Below are positions 1 through 9,420 of a DNA stretch of 34,903 bases, in pieces. The translations under genes and the position numbers were made by a program. The DNA lies in assembly GCA_018335585.1 (NCBI GenBank), contig JAGXRZ010000053.1, forward strand, positions 89,189 through 124,091. Direction: 5' to 3'. The notes below the pieces were generated by a model. The model was not told the DNA's origin and searched no databases. It saw nothing but the letters and a program-made list of their open reading frames with translations. The stretch is from Selenomonadales bacterium (GTDB lineage Bacteria > Bacillota > UBA994). Position 1 is the stretch's first letter. Each line of letters starts with the position of its first letter.

Positions 1-70
1 ACTTAGCGGTGGTTCTAATTTCATGTGGTAGGCTTCTGCCCCCCTGTTTTTGAAAGGCGGTACAGCACGT

Positions 71-1369
71 ATGTCGCTTAAGTTGCGCCTATATGTCTAT
101 GCGGTAATTGCGCTCGCTCTCGTTGCCTTGGTATCCCTAGGCCTGCCCACAGATCTCTCCAGCGTTCGGGCCATTGCTGTCTATGCTGCCATGGCTATTC
201 TCTTTGAGGCCTTAGCGATCAAGGCACCCTTTGCTAGCGTGACGGTGTCAGTTGGGTTTGTACCAACCTTGGCCGCCGCCTTGGCCTATGGTCCATTGGT
301 TGGCCTTTGGGTAGGAGTTCTGGGAAGCCTCAACTGGCATAGCCTCAGAGGCGGCAAGCCTCTCTATCGTAATGCCTTTAATGCGGCACAGGCGGGGTTA
401 GCAGGGGCTGCAGCGGGTTGGGTATGGCAGAGGAGTTGGGCTGGGGGAGCAGTACTCCTAACGGCCGAGAGCATTGCTAGCATGGTGTTAGCATTCCTTG
501 TCTATTTCGTAGTTAATGCTGTGCTCCCGCTTACCGCAGTGGCCATTCAGAGAGGTCGCAGTCTCTTAGAAATTTATCGCCCGTTAATTGGCTGGGCATT
601 GCCAACGTATTTTGCCACAGCACCGTTAGCTGCACTAATTGCGTTGCTCTACACTAGCGCTGGCTATATCGCGGTAGTGCTCTTTCTCTTGCCCCTGCTA
701 CTAGCCCGCATGTCTCTGCAGCTTTACCGCGATACGCGCCGCGGCTATATCGAGACGGTGCAAGCGCTAGCCGACGCTATTGATGCAAAGGACACCTACA
801 CCGGCGGCCACTCCGCGCGCGTTTCCTTTTACGCGCGCGAACTAGGCAGGAAGCTAGGGTGGCAGCAAGAGCGCCTCGAGCAACTCACTTTTATGGCCTT
901 GTTGCACGACATTGGCAAGATAGGTATTAAAGACCAACTCCTAAATAAGCCTGGCCGTTACAACGATGACGAGAAGCTAACCGTTAACAACCACGCCAGT
1001 TTGGGCGCGGATATTATCGGCAGAAGCACCCCTTTGCGCGTCATCGCCAACTACGTGCGCCATCACCACGAGCACTATAACGGTAAGGGTTACCCAAACG
1101 GCCTGCAGGGCGAGGATATTCCGGAGGGCGCGCGCATTATTGCCGTAGCCGACTGCTTTGACGCCATTACCTCCGTGCGCACCTACACTACCGCGCGGCC
1201 GGTGCATGCGGCGCTAGAGGAACTAAGGCGCTGTAGCGGCACCCAGTTTGACCCACAGGTAGTGCGGGCCATGGAGGAACTGATGCGCGAGCGGGGCGAA
1301 GTGGCAGCCGCAGTGCAGGAGGTAGCGGCCGCTAAAGCCAGCGTACTTGCGAGCCTGCAGAACGAGTGA
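71..1369 (+). CDS. HD-GYP domain membrane protein (probable c-di-GMP phosphodiesterase)
   Basis: Residues about 5-225 form a hydrophobic N-terminal region of several membrane segments (likely a membrane sensor). A C-terminal HD-GYP domain follows at about 230-410. The metal-binding motif HDIGK (HD at about 279-280) and the [12 protein letters not shown] motif (GYP at about 340-342) are intact, so the domain is expected to hydrolyse cyclic dinucleotides, usually c-di-GMP, in the cytoplasm. The HD-GYP signature often has D before GxGYP; here it is N, which is a tolerated variant. The ATG at 71 is chosen because AAAGGCGG lies 10 nt upstream; an in-frame TTG at 50 has no such site. Ligand and partners cannot be read from the sequence. 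It precedes secA, with a weak terminator-like hairpin between them. Confidence 0.88.
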   Translation: MSLKLRLYVYAVIALALVALVSLGLPTDLSSVRAIAVYAAMAILFEALAIKAPFASVTVSVGFVPTLAAALAYGPLVGLWVGVLGSLNWHSLRGGKPLYRNAFNAAQAGLAGAAAGWVWQRSWAGGAVLLTAESIASMVLAFLVYFVVNAVLPLTAVAIQRGRSLLEIYRPLIGWALPTYFATAPLAALIALLYTSAGYIAVVLFLLPLLLARMSLQLYRDTRRGYIETVQALADAIDAKDTYTGGHSARVSFYARELGRKLGWQQERLEQLTFMALLHDIGKIGIKDQLLNKPGRYNDDEKLTVNNHASLGADIIGRSTPLRVIANYVRHHHEHYNGKGYPNGLQGEDIPEGARIIAVADCFDAITSVRTYTTARPVHAALEELRRCSGTQFDPQVVRAMEELMRERGEVAAAVQEVAAAKASVLASLQNE

Positions 1370-1390
1370 TAGAATAATACCTGTCAGCCG

Positions 1391-1418
1391 AGCTTTCCTA
1401 GTGAAAGCTTCTTTTGTT
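1391..1418 (+). terminator. weak terminator-like hairpin between the HD-GYP gene and secA
   Basis: AGCTTTC (1391-1397) pairs with GAAAGCT (1403-1409) around a 5-nt loop and is followed by the T-rich tract TCTTTTGTT. The stem is short and A/T-rich, so it may only attenuate read-through into secA. Confidence 0.35.
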
Positions 1419-1433
1419 AAAGGGGGGCCTTTA

Positions 1434-4082
1434 GTGCTCAAGCTTATTAAGGACCTATTTGATTCGAACGCGCGCGAGATTAAGCGCCTGCAACAGATAG
1501 TAGACAGCATTAACATTCTCGAACCCGAGTATGTCAAACTAAGCGACGAAGCCTTGCGCGGCACGACGGCGCGCCTGCGCGAGCGCTTAGCTAACGGCAG
1601 CACACTCAACGACTTGCTCCCGGATGCGTTCGCTGCCGTGCGTGAAGCCAGCAAGCGCACTATCGGGCAGCGCCATTTTGACGTGCAACTCCTTGGCGGC
1701 ATGGTGCTCCACAGCGGGCGCATCGCCGAAATGAAGACAGGCGAAGGCAAAACCCTCGTGGCTACGCTCGCCGCTTACCTCAACGCCCTCCCCGGGCACG
1801 GCGTACACGTTGTAACGGTAAACGACTACCTCGCCCGCTTTCACAGCGAGTGGATGGGCCAAATCTACCGCTTTTTAGGCTTGGAAGTAGGTCTGATTGT
1901 CCACGGTCTTTCCTTTGCCGAGCGGCGCTCCGCCTATGCGGCCGATATTACCTATGGCACCAACAACGAGTTTGGCTTCGACTACCTGCGCGACAACATG
2001 GTCGCCGAGCCAAGCCAAATGGTGCAGCGCAAGCTCTTCTACGCCATCGTGGACGAAGTAGACAGCATTCTCATTGACGAGGCGCGCACGCCCCTTATTA
2101 TCTCCGGTCAATCCGAGGACTCTACCGACCTTTACTACCGCTTTGCCAAACTCGTGGCCTCCTTTCGCCCGGACGTAGACTACACCGTCGACGAAAAGCT
2201 AAAGACCGTCGCCGCCACCGAAGTCGGCGTGCACAAGGCCGAGCGAGCCCTAGGGGTAGAGAACCTCTACGACAACACCAATCTTACGTTGCAACACCAC
2301 TTAAACCAGGCTATCCGCGCGAAGGCCTTAATGAAGCTAGACCGCGACTACGTCAACCAAAACGGCGAGATTATTATCGTCGACGAGTTTACGGGCCGCC
2401 TGATGCACGGGCGACGTTACAGTGCGGGACTACACCAGGCCATTGAGGCCAAGGAAGGCGTCAAAATCGAAAAAGAGAGCCAGACGCTCGCGAGTATCAC
2501 CTTCCAGAACTACTTTCGCATGTACGAAAAGCTAGCCGGCATGACCGGTACCGCCGTAACCGAGGAAGAAGAGTTTCGCCATATCTACAAAATGGACGTC
2601 GTGGTGCTACCGACTCACCGGCCCATGGTTCGCCAAGACCTGGCCGACGTCATCTTTAAGACGGAGCGAGCCAAATACGCTGCCGTCGTCGAAGATATCG
2701 CCAAGCGCCACGCCACCGGTCAGCCGATGCTCGTCGGCACCGTGTCCATCGAAAAGTCCGAGCACTTAAGCGGCCTCCTCAAGAAGCGGGGCATACCGCA
2801 CCAGGTACTTAACGCCAAGCACCACGCGCGCGAGGCCGAAATAGTAGCCCAGGCTGGGCGCTACCGCGCCGTCACCATTGCCACGAACATGGCCGGACGC
2901 GGTACCGACATTCTGCTGGGCGGCAACGCCGAGTTTTTGGCCCGCCACGCTTTAGTGACCGAGGGAGTACAGCCTGAGGAGCTGTTTGCGCTCAGCTTGC
3001 GCCACGACGACGAAGCTTTAGCTCTTAAAGAGCGCTACCGGGCGGAGCTCGCGAAGTGGCGCCAAATAACCGAGGCGGAAAACGCCAAAGTACTGGCCGC
3101 AGGTGGCTTGCACGTCATCGGCACGGAGCGCCATGAGTCGCGTCGCATAGACAACCAGCTGCGCGGCCGCTCCGGCCGCCAAGGCGACATCGGCAGCTCG
3201 CAGTTCTACCTCTCGCTAGGAGACGACCTCATGCGCCTCTTTGGCGGCGAAATGATATCCACACTTATGGATAAGCTGCGCGTCGAAGAAGACATGCCGC
3301 TTGAGCACGGCATGCTTAGCGGGGCTATCGAACGGGCGCAAAAGCGCGTCGAGGGGCGCAACTTCGATTTGCGCAAGCACGTGCTCGAATACGACGACGT
3401 CTTAAACAAGCAGCGCGAAGTAATCTACCGCCAGCGCCGCGAAGCACTCACCGGTGAGTTGACGGGCGTAGCGGAGGGTATGCTGGATGAAATCGTGGAG
3501 CGCACCGTAGACGGCTATATCCCGGATAAGACGTATCCCGAAGAGTGGGACGTAGCTGGGCTTAAGGCCGCTCTCCTGGAGATAGTGCCCTTGCCGAACG
3601 TCGACGCAGAGACGTGGCGACAGTTTACCAAGCAGGGCTTAGCCGAAGAGCTTAAGGAACTTGCGCGCGGCGCGCTCGCGGCGCGAGCAGAGCATGTGGG
3701 GCTCGACATTTGGCATGACTTAAAGCGCGTGATCATCCTGCGCATGGTCGACACTAAATGGATGTCCCACCTCGATAACATGGACGAGTTGCGGCAGGGG
3801 ATTGGCCTGCGGGCCTACGGGCAAAAAGACCCCTTGGTCGAATACAAGCTAGAAGCTTTCGACATGTTTACGCAAATGATTGAAGAGATAAAAGCGGACG
3901 TAGTGCGTTACCTTTTCCGTGTGCAGGTAGTGTCCGAACCGCGTCCGGCACCCGCCGTAAGGGTTCAGCCTGCGCAGCGGCCTAGCGGTAAAGCGGCCGA
4001 GTCGGGGGCTATCGGCCGCAACGACCCTTGTCCCTGCGGGAGCGGAAAGAAATACAAGAAGTGCTGCGGCCGCGACGCCTAG
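1434..4082 (+). CDS. secA: preprotein translocase ATPase SecA
   Basis: SecA is the motor ATPase that drives unfolded preproteins through SecYEG. The GTG at 1434 is chosen: it follows AAAGGGGGG and begins the family-typical [18 protein letters not shown]-terminus, giving 882 residues. The open frame extends 29 codons upstream, but that part does not look like SecA. Visible features are Walker A GEGKT at about residues 103-107, the [19 protein letters not shown] block, [31 protein letters not shown], and the C-terminal zinc-binding SEC-C motif [17 protein letters not shown]. The protein looks complete. prfB follows after 18 nt with its own strong ribosome site; secA-prfB linkage is common in Bacillota. 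Confidence 0.98.
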   Translation: MLKLIKDLFDSNAREIKRLQQIVDSINILEPEYVKLSDEALRGTTARLRERLANGSTLNDLLPDAFAAVREASKRTIGQRHFDVQLLGGMVLHSGRIAEMKTGEGKTLVATLAAYLNALPGHGVHVVTVNDYLARFHSEWMGQIYRFLGLEVGLIVHGLSFAERRSAYAADITYGTNNEFGFDYLRDNMVAEPSQMVQRKLFYAIVDEVDSILIDEARTPLIISGQSEDSTDLYYRFAKLVASFRPDVDYTVDEKLKTVAATEVGVHKAERALGVENLYDNTNLTLQHHLNQAIRAKALMKLDRDYVNQNGEIIIVDEFTGRLMHGRRYSAGLHQAIEAKEGVKIEKESQTLASITFQNYFRMYEKLAGMTGTAVTEEEEFRHIYKMDVVVLPTHRPMVRQDLADVIFKTERAKYAAVVEDIAKRHATGQPMLVGTVSIEKSEHLSGLLKKRGIPHQVLNAKHHAREAEIVAQAGRYRAVTIATNMAGRGTDILLGGNAEFLARHALVTEGVQPEELFALSLRHDDEALALKERYRAELAKWRQITEAENAKVLAAGGLHVIGTERHESRRIDNQLRGRSGRQGDIGSSQFYLSLGDDLMRLFGGEMISTLMDKLRVEEDMPLEHGMLSGAIERAQKRVEGRNFDLRKHVLEYDDVLNKQREVIYRQRREALTGELTGVAEGMLDEIVERTVDGYIPDKTYPEEWDVAGLKAALLEIVPLPNVDAETWRQFTKQGLAEELKELARGALAARAEHVGLDIWHDLKRVIILRMVDTKWMSHLDNMDELRQGIGLRAYGQKDPLVEYKLEAFDMFTQMIEEIKADVVRYLFRVQVVSEPRPAPAVRVQPAQRPSGKAAESGAIGRNDPCPCGSGKKYKKCCGRDA

Positions 4083-4100
4083 CCACAAGGAGGAGCACGC

Positions 4101-5226
4101 GTGTTAAATACTGTGGAACTGCGGCAACTAGCGGAACGACTCCAAGTTAAATGCCAAGAACTCCGGGGGTCTCTTTGACCTCGAAGTAAAGCAGGAGCGC
4201 ATAGCAGCACTAGAAGCACAAATGCTCGCGCCGGATTTTTGGCAGTCGCAGAGCGCAGCGCAAGCCGTACTCTCGCGCCTGTCGTCCTTGCGCGGCGAGG
4301 TCGATAACTACGCGGCACTCGCGCGCGAAGCGGATGATTTAACCGAGCTCATTGCTTTGGCCGAGGAGTTAAGTGACGAGGAGGCACTAAACGAGGCAGC
4401 GCGGCGCCTGCCGCAAGCTTTAGAGCGTGCCTCGCAGCTTGAACTCAGCCTTCTCCTCGCGGGCCCCTACGACAGCCATAACGCCATCCTAGAGCTTCAC
4501 CCCGGCGCAGGCGGTGTCGACTCGCAGGATTGGGCGGCTATGCTCATGCGCATGTATATACGCTACTGCGAGCGCGCCGGGTTCAACGTGGAAGTGCTCG
4601 ACTATCTTGCGGGGGAAGAAGCGGGCTTAAAGAGCGTGTCCCTCTTGGTAAAGGGCGACATGGCGTATGGATACCTGCAGGCCGAACGCGGCGTACACCG
4701 CTTAGTGCGGCTATCTCCTTTTGATGCCGCCAACCGCCGCCACACTTCTTTTGCCTCGGTCTCGGTCTTGCCGGAGATACCGGAGGACACCGAGGTGGAA
4801 ATCGACTTAGAAGACCTGCGCGTCGACACTTACCGCGCCAGCGGCGCCGGCGGGCAAAACGTCAACAAGACCGATTCGGCCGTGCGCATTACCCACGTGC
4901 CGACCGGGATTGTGGTGCAGTGCCAGAACGAGCGCTCGCAGCTTAACAATAAGTCTACGGCCATGAGGATGCTAAGAAGCAAGCTTGTGGAGCTGAAGTT
5001 GCGTGCCCAGCAGCAAGAAATCGACCGCCTGCGCGGCGACGCCGGCGAAATTGCCTGGGGCAACCAAATCAGGAGCTACGTCTTTCACCCCTATAATATG
5101 GTGAAAGACCATCGCACTAACACCGAGACCGGTAACGTCGGCGCGGTGATGGACGGCGCGCTCGACATGTTTATTGCGAGCTTCCTGCGTTGGCAGGCCG
5201 AGCGCAACCGCAGCGTCAAGGAATAA
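4101..5226 (+). CDS. prfB: peptide chain release factor 2, expressed by programmed +1 frameshift
   Basis: RF2 releases the nascent chain at UGA and UAA. The gene is in two frames. ORF1 starts at GTG 4101 (AAGGAGGA upstream) and reads 25 codons to CTT (4173-4175), then meets TGA (4176-4178). A +1 slip on CTT continues as GAC (4177-4179) and runs to TAA at 5226, giving about 374 residues. The junction [13 protein letters not shown] matches RF2 proteins. A GGGGG stretch just upstream of the CTT-TGA site is the internal Shine-Dalgarno that promotes slipping in the known RF2 system. The tripeptide anticodon SPF falls at about residues 205-207 and the catalytic GGQ at about 250-252, so this is RF2 rather than RF1. 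Annotating only the long frame (ATG 4222) would lose the first 40 residues and the autoregulation. Confidence 0.97.
4164..4179 (+). promoter_or_regulatory. RF2 programmed +1 frameshift site
   Basis: The site reads CGGGGGTCTCTTTGAC: an SD-like GGGGG, a 3-nt spacer, the CTT slippery codon, then TGA C. It differs from the well-known E. coli RF2 site at two positions outside the slip core. When RF2 is scarce, ribosomes pause at UGA and shift +1, so RF2 regulates its own synthesis. Confidence 0.95.
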
Positions 5227-5290
5227 TAAAGGGATTCCCCGCTCTCTGTGGAATATTCACGCAATGAACCTAAAGTCAGGGGGGAGTCGC

Positions 5291-5980
5291 GTGAAAAAAG
5301 TCGCTATAGTATTGTCTGTACTGCTGATTCTGTTGGTGCTGGCGGAGGTGTCGGCACCGCGCCTGATTGCGCGCGGGTTGGAGCTAGGGTTGCGGCGCAC
5401 TTTAGGCACCGATGTAGAGATTAAGTTAGACGCATATCCTTCGCTGCGGCTATTGCTTGGCCATTTCGAAGAGCTTAGCGTAGTAGCCCGCGGCGTCAAC
5501 CTTGGCGGCTTAACCGTCGAGGAGTACACCTTAGCGGCAGAGCAGGTCACGGTAAACCTGCGCGAGCTCTTGGCGCGGCGTGAGCTCAGGTTTGTCAATC
5601 AAGGGCGCCTTACCGTGCAGGTAACCGTGGCAGAAGGCGAATTAAGCAGCTTCCTGCGGGAGAAAATGCCCGCACTCAAGGACTGGCGCGTGCAGATTAA
5701 CGCCGGCAACGCGGTAGTTATCGGCAAGATTCCCCTACAGGCATTCGACCTTGACGTGCGCGTGCACGGCAAGTTCCAGGCCCTAGGGAAAGAGAAAATC
5801 GCTTTTGTGCCGGAACGCGCAGAGGTGCAAGGCGTTGAGCTTCCCGCCGCACTTGTGCAGGCTTTGCTGCAGGACGCTCAGTTCTACATCGACCTTAAAG
5901 CCGCGCCTATGCCGCTTGAGCTCATAGATGTTAAAATGGAACCCGGCAGACTTATCGTCCGCGCCCGCGTGCTCGACTGA
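5291..5980 (+). CDS. DUF2993 (LmeA-like) membrane-anchored protein
   Basis: The 229-residue protein starts with one hydrophobic helix (KKVAIVLSVLLILLVLAEV), which is a signal anchor. A DUF2993-like domain follows, with the family pattern of a basic amphipathic helix, a YPSLRLLLGHFEEL segment and repeated beta strands ending VKMEPGRLIVRARVLD. In actinobacteria the related LmeA binds phospholipid and acts on envelope glycolipids; the role in Bacillota is not settled, so only an envelope or lipid-binding role is inferred. GTG 5291 is chosen for the AGGGGGGA site 5 nt upstream; ATG 5264 is possible but has no good site. Its stop codon TGA lies at the left edge of the repeat cluster described below. 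Confidence 0.8.
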   Translation: MKKVAIVLSVLLILLVLAEVSAPRLIARGLELGLRRTLGTDVEIKLDAYPSLRLLLGHFEELSVVARGVNLGGLTVEEYTLAAEQVTVNLRELLARRELRFVNQGRLTVQVTVAEGELSSFLREKMPALKDWRVQINAGNAVVIGKIPLQAFDLDVRVHGKFQALGKEKIAFVPERAEVQGVELPAALVQALLQDAQFYIDLKAAPMPLELIDVKMEPGRLIVRARVLD

Positions 5981-6064
5981 AGCAAAAGGCGAAGCAAAAG
6001 GGACGGAGCTTTTTGCTTCACAAACAGGTGAGTGCCGGGAGGGTTCCTAGCTCCTAGCTGCTGG
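5979..6064. repeat. dispersed hairpin repeat, copy 1 (AAAAGGGACGG family)
   Basis: A 31-bp unit at 5991-6021 is identical to 9268-9298. Its arms GAAGCAAAA and TTTTGCTTC pair perfectly around a loop carrying GGGACGG. GAAGCAAAAGG is also partly duplicated just before it (5979-5989), overlapping the TGA stop of the DUF2993 gene. An 18-bp block at 6047-6064 (CTAGCTCCTAGCTGCTGG) is also shared with 9316-9333, so the whole stretch of about 75 bp is one repeat with internal divergence. Confidence 0.85.
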
Positions 6065-6287
6065 CTGGTTTACAGGAAGAACCGTCAGACGGTGCGAAAA
6101 GCCTTGATTTTGTGTAGGGACGTGCCTATGGCACGTCCGCGGACGTGCGAAACGCACGTCCCTACAACACCTTTGTCGCCTGCTGGTTTCTATCAGCAAG
6201 GGTTCGCCAGGTTTTCGCACACCCTACCGTCCCTTTTGGGTCTGGTAGCTGGACAGCCCCCCAAACTAGACTAGGTGGTGTACTTTT
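6022..6287. other. repeat-filled gap between the DUF2993 and DUF5693 genes
   Basis: No credible gene is seen. The palindrome at 6113-6166 is flanked by further imperfect inverted sequence: GACGGTGCGAAAAGCC near 6088-6103 faces GGTTTTCGCACACCCTACCGTC near 6210-6231. CCGTCCCTTTT (6227-6237) is another reverse copy of the AAAAGGGACGG core. The layout suggests one repeat nested inside another. No clear promoter was found, although the wall-polymer operon must start here or upstream. Confidence 0.6.
6113..6166. repeat. BIME/REP-like palindromic element
   Basis: Outer arms TGTAGGGACGTGC (6113-6125) and GCACGTCCCTACA (6154-6166) are perfect inverted repeats of 13 bp. The centre is a perfect 18-bp palindrome, GCACGTCCGCGGACGTGC (6131-6148). 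The sequence can also fold as two adjacent hairpins, GGACGTGCC-TAT-GGCACGTCC and GGACGTGCG-AAA-CGCACGTCC. No gene lies in it. Such GTAGGG palindromes are intergenic repeats in many bacteria. Confidence 0.85.
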
Positions 6288-8183
6288 TTGCGGAAAGTCG
6301 TGAGCCTAATCGCGCTCCTTGCCATAGTGGCCACGGGGCTAATCCTTGTGGAGCGACACCAAGTCGAAAGCGAAAATCGGCAAGTGGCGCTGTTTATGGA
6401 CGGCACCGAGCTCTTGTTCCGCTCCCGTCTGACAGGCCTCGACCTGCAGGCTTACCTGCACGAGCTCAAGGCAGCTGGCCTCTACGGGGTGGCGAGCCAC
6501 GTCGTGGCTCTGCGGGATATGGTGCCGCTAGGCGACATTGACATTCACGCGGCCGGGGCCGAAGCCCGCGCCGCTGCCGATGAGTTAGGGCTTAGGTGGC
6601 CTAATCCCACCCAAACTCTGCTCCACGTGAAGCGCCCCGAGCTGGTCGCCCCCCTTATCGCCTTGGTCGAGCGCTTGTCAGGCGATAGGCTGGAGACGAC
6701 TGTGTTTGGCCATGTGATATACACAGAAGTCCCCTACGAGCGCCTGCGCCGCGCCTCACTTGGCTTCCCCAAAGACTTGATGGCTGCGGTCCGTGCGGCC
6801 GGTCTTACTTTCCTGCCCGTGTTCTCTCCTTTTTCGGGCAGCACCGCCGCCGAGTTCGCAGCTTTTCTTGATACCGGCGAATTTGCCGGCGTAATGTTTA
6901 CCGGCAACCGCATTGCCGAAAACCTTGCGGGTAGCGACTTGCTCAGCGAAGTAATAGCACGGCGTGGGCTTACTTTCTATTGGTTGCAGCGCGCCGACAC
7001 ACTTAGGAGCTATGTGCCGCTTGAGGGTGTAGAAGACGTTCTCACCCCAACCACGCCCATTGTGCGTGCCTACCGCATTTCGCGCGCCGAGACTAACAAC
7101 CCGGCCGTCACGCCGGAAAACATGACGGCGCGGTGGATAAACTCGATTACCGACTATAACGTCCGCGCCATCTACATGCGGCCGTTCTTCCGCGAACCGG
7201 ACATCGCCTACAACACCCACTACACACGCTACTTGGTCGCGGCCGTAGAGCGCCTAGGCTTAACGCTAGGCTCGGCCACGGGGTTCCGCAGATTTTTCCC
7301 GCATCCTTTGCTGCAGGCCGGAGTAGGTCTTGGAATTGGGTTGTTGTGCTATCTGTTGGCACTAAAGGCCAAAATCCCGCGCGTCTTGGCAAATCTCGGG
7401 CTTGTTGGTGTCGCGCTTTTGCAGATTGGCCTTTTTACGCCGTGGGCGCTTTGGGTAAGGCTTGGGCTTGGGCTTATCGGTGCGGTAGCCGCAAGTTTTG
7501 CCGCACTGGCATTCTTTCGCGATTGGAAGTGCCCGTGGCAAGGCTTCTTCCTGATTAACTTAACGACCACGCTTCTAGCCTTGCTGGTGGCCAGCTACCT
7601 CAGCGACTGGGAGTTTATCAAGGAGTTCCATTATTTTCGCGGCGTGAAGGTGCAATACTCGCTGCCGATAGTGCTTTTTGCCGCTATGCTGTGGTTGCCG
7701 CGCCTCCGTCAACTGCCGCAGGAAATACTGGCCGAGATTCGCCGCTTTGGCCTGTGGAAGTCTTTAGCCGCAGTGCTCTTCCTCGGGGTGGTCTTCTACA
7801 TCTACCTGCGTCGCTCCGGCCACGCGCACGCCATAGGGCAGTTTGAGCTAAACTTGCGCTTCTGGCTAGATGAAGTCTTGGTGGCACGCCCGCGCTTTAA
7901 AGAAATGCTAGTGCACCCGGTGCTGCTGGTGGTTTTGTACTATCGCCAACGCCTGCCTCGCCTGATTATGGAGGGAGGCCTAGTGGCTTCCGTAATTGCA
8001 CAAGTCTCCATTGTCAATAGCTTTATGCACCTGCGCACGCCGCTGGCCATCTCTCTGTTGCGCGTTTTTCACGGGTTGTGGCTGGGCACACTACTTGGAC
8101 TAATGGCCCTAGGTGGAGTAGCCCTGCTGTGGAAGGGATATGAGGCCTATGTTGCGGGTGCGTGGAGGGCGGGCAAGCGATGA
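6288..8183 (+). CDS. DUF5693 family multi-pass membrane protein
   Basis: This 631-residue protein has one N-terminal membrane helix (about 2-20), a large probably extracytoplasmic domain (about 21-340), and then a run of about eight hydrophobic segments to the C-terminus. The pattern and sequence style fit DUF5693, a Bacillota family often found beside csaB; its biochemical role is unknown. The TTG at 6288 is chosen because AGGTGGTG lies about 8 nt upstream and the sequence begins with a normal signal anchor (RKVVSLIALLAIVATGL). Its TGA overlaps the ATG of the next gene (ATGA), so the two are translationally coupled. Context suggests assembly, export or control of a pyruvylated wall polymer. 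Confidence 0.75.
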   Translation: MRKVVSLIALLAIVATGLILVERHQVESENRQVALFMDGTELLFRSRLTGLDLQAYLHELKAAGLYGVASHVVALRDMVPLGDIDIHAAGAEARAAADELGLRWPNPTQTLLHVKRPELVAPLIALVERLSGDRLETTVFGHVIYTEVPYERLRRASLGFPKDLMAAVRAAGLTFLPVFSPFSGSTAAEFAAFLDTGEFAGVMFTGNRIAENLAGSDLLSEVIARRGLTFYWLQRADTLRSYVPLEGVEDVLTPTTPIVRAYRISRAETNNPAVTPENMTARWINSITDYNVRAIYMRPFFREPDIAYNTHYTRYLVAAVERLGLTLGSATGFRRFFPHPLLQAGVGLGIGLLCYLLALKAKIPRVLANLGLVGVALLQIGLFTPWALWVRLGLGLIGAVAASFAALAFFRDWKCPWQGFFLINLTTTLLALLVASYLSDWEFIKEFHYFRGVKVQYSLPIVLFAAMLWLPRLRQLPQEILAEIRRFGLWKSLAAVLFLGVVFYIYLRRSGHAHAIGQFELNLRFWLDEVLVARPRFKEMLVHPVLLVVLYYRQRLPRLIMEGGLVASVIAQVSIVNSFMHLRTPLAISLLRVFHGLWLGTLLGLMALGGVALLWKGYEAYVAGAWRAGKR

Positions 8184-9319
8184 AGGTGTTGCATATTAAC
8201 GGCGGCGGGGATACAGGTGGGGGCAAAAGCCACCTGCTTGCTCTGTTGCCGGAGCTCTGTAAACACGGCACCGAAGCAGAGCTTGCGGTCTTCTCTGACG
8301 GTTTGTTGGCAGAGGAGGCAGCCGCGCTCCGCGTGTCGGTCCATTGCCTTGGCGTTAAGCACATGATGTCGTTGACTCTGCTTAGGCGCCTCCGCCGCCT
8401 GCTCCTCACGCTCAAACCAGATATAGTACACACGCACGGCGGCCGGGCAAACTTCTATGGGCGTTTGGCCGCGCGGCTAGCCGGTATCCCGCTCGTGGTC
8501 ACCACGGTGCATAGCCACATTGATCTAGACTACGCGGCGCTCTTGCCTAACCTGTGGTTTTCCTCTGTCGACAAACTTACGCGGCCTTTAGCTGACCACT
8601 TTATTGCGGTCTCGCACGAGCTACGCACCACCCTGATTAGGCAGGGGATAGCGGGAGAGCGCATCAGCGTAGTGCACAATGGCATACCTGACGTATCGGT
8701 ATTGCCGCTCAAACTACAGGATGTGTTCGGGCTTACACCCGGTCCCGTGCTTTGCGCCGTGGGGCGATTGGTGCCCGTCAAACGCTTTGATATCTTGCTC
8801 AGGTCCATGCAGAGCGTACTGGCGCGTGTGCCGGAGTGCAAGCTTGTTATAGTCGGCGATGGACCACTAGAAGCGGAACTTAAGCACATGGCGGCAGAGC
8901 TTAACATCTCCCGCGCGGTAGTCTTTGCGGGCTATCGGCGCAATGCTAGAGCAATTATGGCCGGGGCAGATGTATTCGTCCTTTCTTCCGATATGGAGGG
9001 CCTGCCGATCGTTCTCCTGGAAGCACTTGCAGCCAAGGTGCCCATCGTCGCTACGGCCGTCGGCGGCATCCCGGAGATAATCGTGCCGCAGACCACCGGT
9101 CTTCTCGTCCCACCGCGTGACCCAGACAAACTCGCTGACGCAATAGTCCTCTCCCTACTCAATAGCGAGGCCTCCGCCTTGCGCGTAGAGGCAGGACATG
9201 CCTGGTTCAGCGCCCACGCCACCGCCCACGTCATGGCCGCAAAAACTGCCGCCGTCTACGCGCAGCTGAAGCAAAAGGGACGGAGCTTTTTGCTTCACGG
9301 GCAGGATGAGGGTTGCTAG
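8180..9319 (+). CDS. GT4-type glycosyltransferase with a repeat-derived C-terminus
   Basis: This 379-residue protein has the GT-B fold. The N-terminal half carries the loop INGGGDTGGGKSHLL and HTHGGRANFYGRLAARLAG. The C-terminal nucleotide-sugar domain has AVGRLVPVKRFD, the acidic EGLPIVLLEALAAKVPIVAT motif (E-x7-E), and AVGGIPEI. It is expected to add a sugar from a nucleotide donor to a lipid-linked wall polymer at the cytoplasmic membrane face. The start is the ATG in the ATGA overlap with the previous stop. The last residues, about QLKQKGRSFLLHGQDEGC, are encoded by the 31-bp hairpin repeat and its flank, so the natural end was probably near ..AAVYAQL. Donor and acceptor sugars are unknown. 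Confidence 0.9.
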   Translation: MKVLHINGGGDTGGGKSHLLALLPELCKHGTEAELAVFSDGLLAEEAAALRVSVHCLGVKHMMSLTLLRRLRRLLLTLKPDIVHTHGGRANFYGRLAARLAGIPLVVTTVHSHIDLDYAALLPNLWFSSVDKLTRPLADHFIAVSHELRTTLIRQGIAGERISVVHNGIPDVSVLPLKLQDVFGLTPGPVLCAVGRLVPVKRFDILLRSMQSVLARVPECKLVIVGDGPLEAELKHMAAELNISRAVVFAGYRRNARAIMAGADVFVLSSDMEGLPIVLLEALAAKVPIVATAVGGIPEIIVPQTTGLLVPPRDPDKLADAIVLSLLNSEASALRVEAGHAWFSAHATAHVMAAKTAAVYAQLKQKGRSFLLHGQDEGC

Positions 9320-9333
9320 CTCCTAGCTGCTGG
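9268..9333. repeat. dispersed hairpin repeat, copy 2, overlapping a coding 3' end
   Basis: The 31-bp hairpin unit (9268-9298) is identical to 5991-6021. It is followed by GGTT-CTAGCTCCTAGCTGCTGG-type sequence (to 9333) also shared with copy 1. It spans the stop codon of the glycosyltransferase gene (9317-9319). The copies differ by small insertions between the two shared blocks. Confidence 0.88.
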
Positions 9334-9352
9334 ATGTTGGCAGAGTAGACCC

Positions 9353-9380
9353 CGTGCTCCGTGCTTCGTGCTTCGTGCTT
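9353..9380. repeat. 7-bp tandem repeat (CGTGCTT x4)
   Basis: The order is CGTGCTC then three copies of CGTGCTT, head to tail, with no spacer. It lies in the gap between two glycosyltransferase genes, next to other repeats. Confidence 0.85.
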
Positions 9381-9420
9381 AGTAGAACGGCGGAGCGCGG
9401 GGCGTCGTGTAACTACATGA

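Noticed and set aside
1347-1433. N-terminal extension of SecA from ATG 1347
   Set aside because: It overlaps the HD-GYP gene, has no SecA similarity, and the GTG at 1434 has a better ribosome site and family-typical start.
4222-5226. prfB as a gene starting at ATG 4222, or as a frameshifted pseudogene
   Set aside because: The upstream ORF1, slip site and SD-like GGGGG show the normal programmed frameshift; the gene is intact.
6032-6274. 80-codon plus-strand frame in the gap after the DUF2993 gene
   Set aside because: It reads through the palindromic repeats and has no ribosome site.
9353-9380. CRISPR-like repeat
   Set aside because: Units are 7 bp and contiguous, with no spacers; no cas genes nearby.
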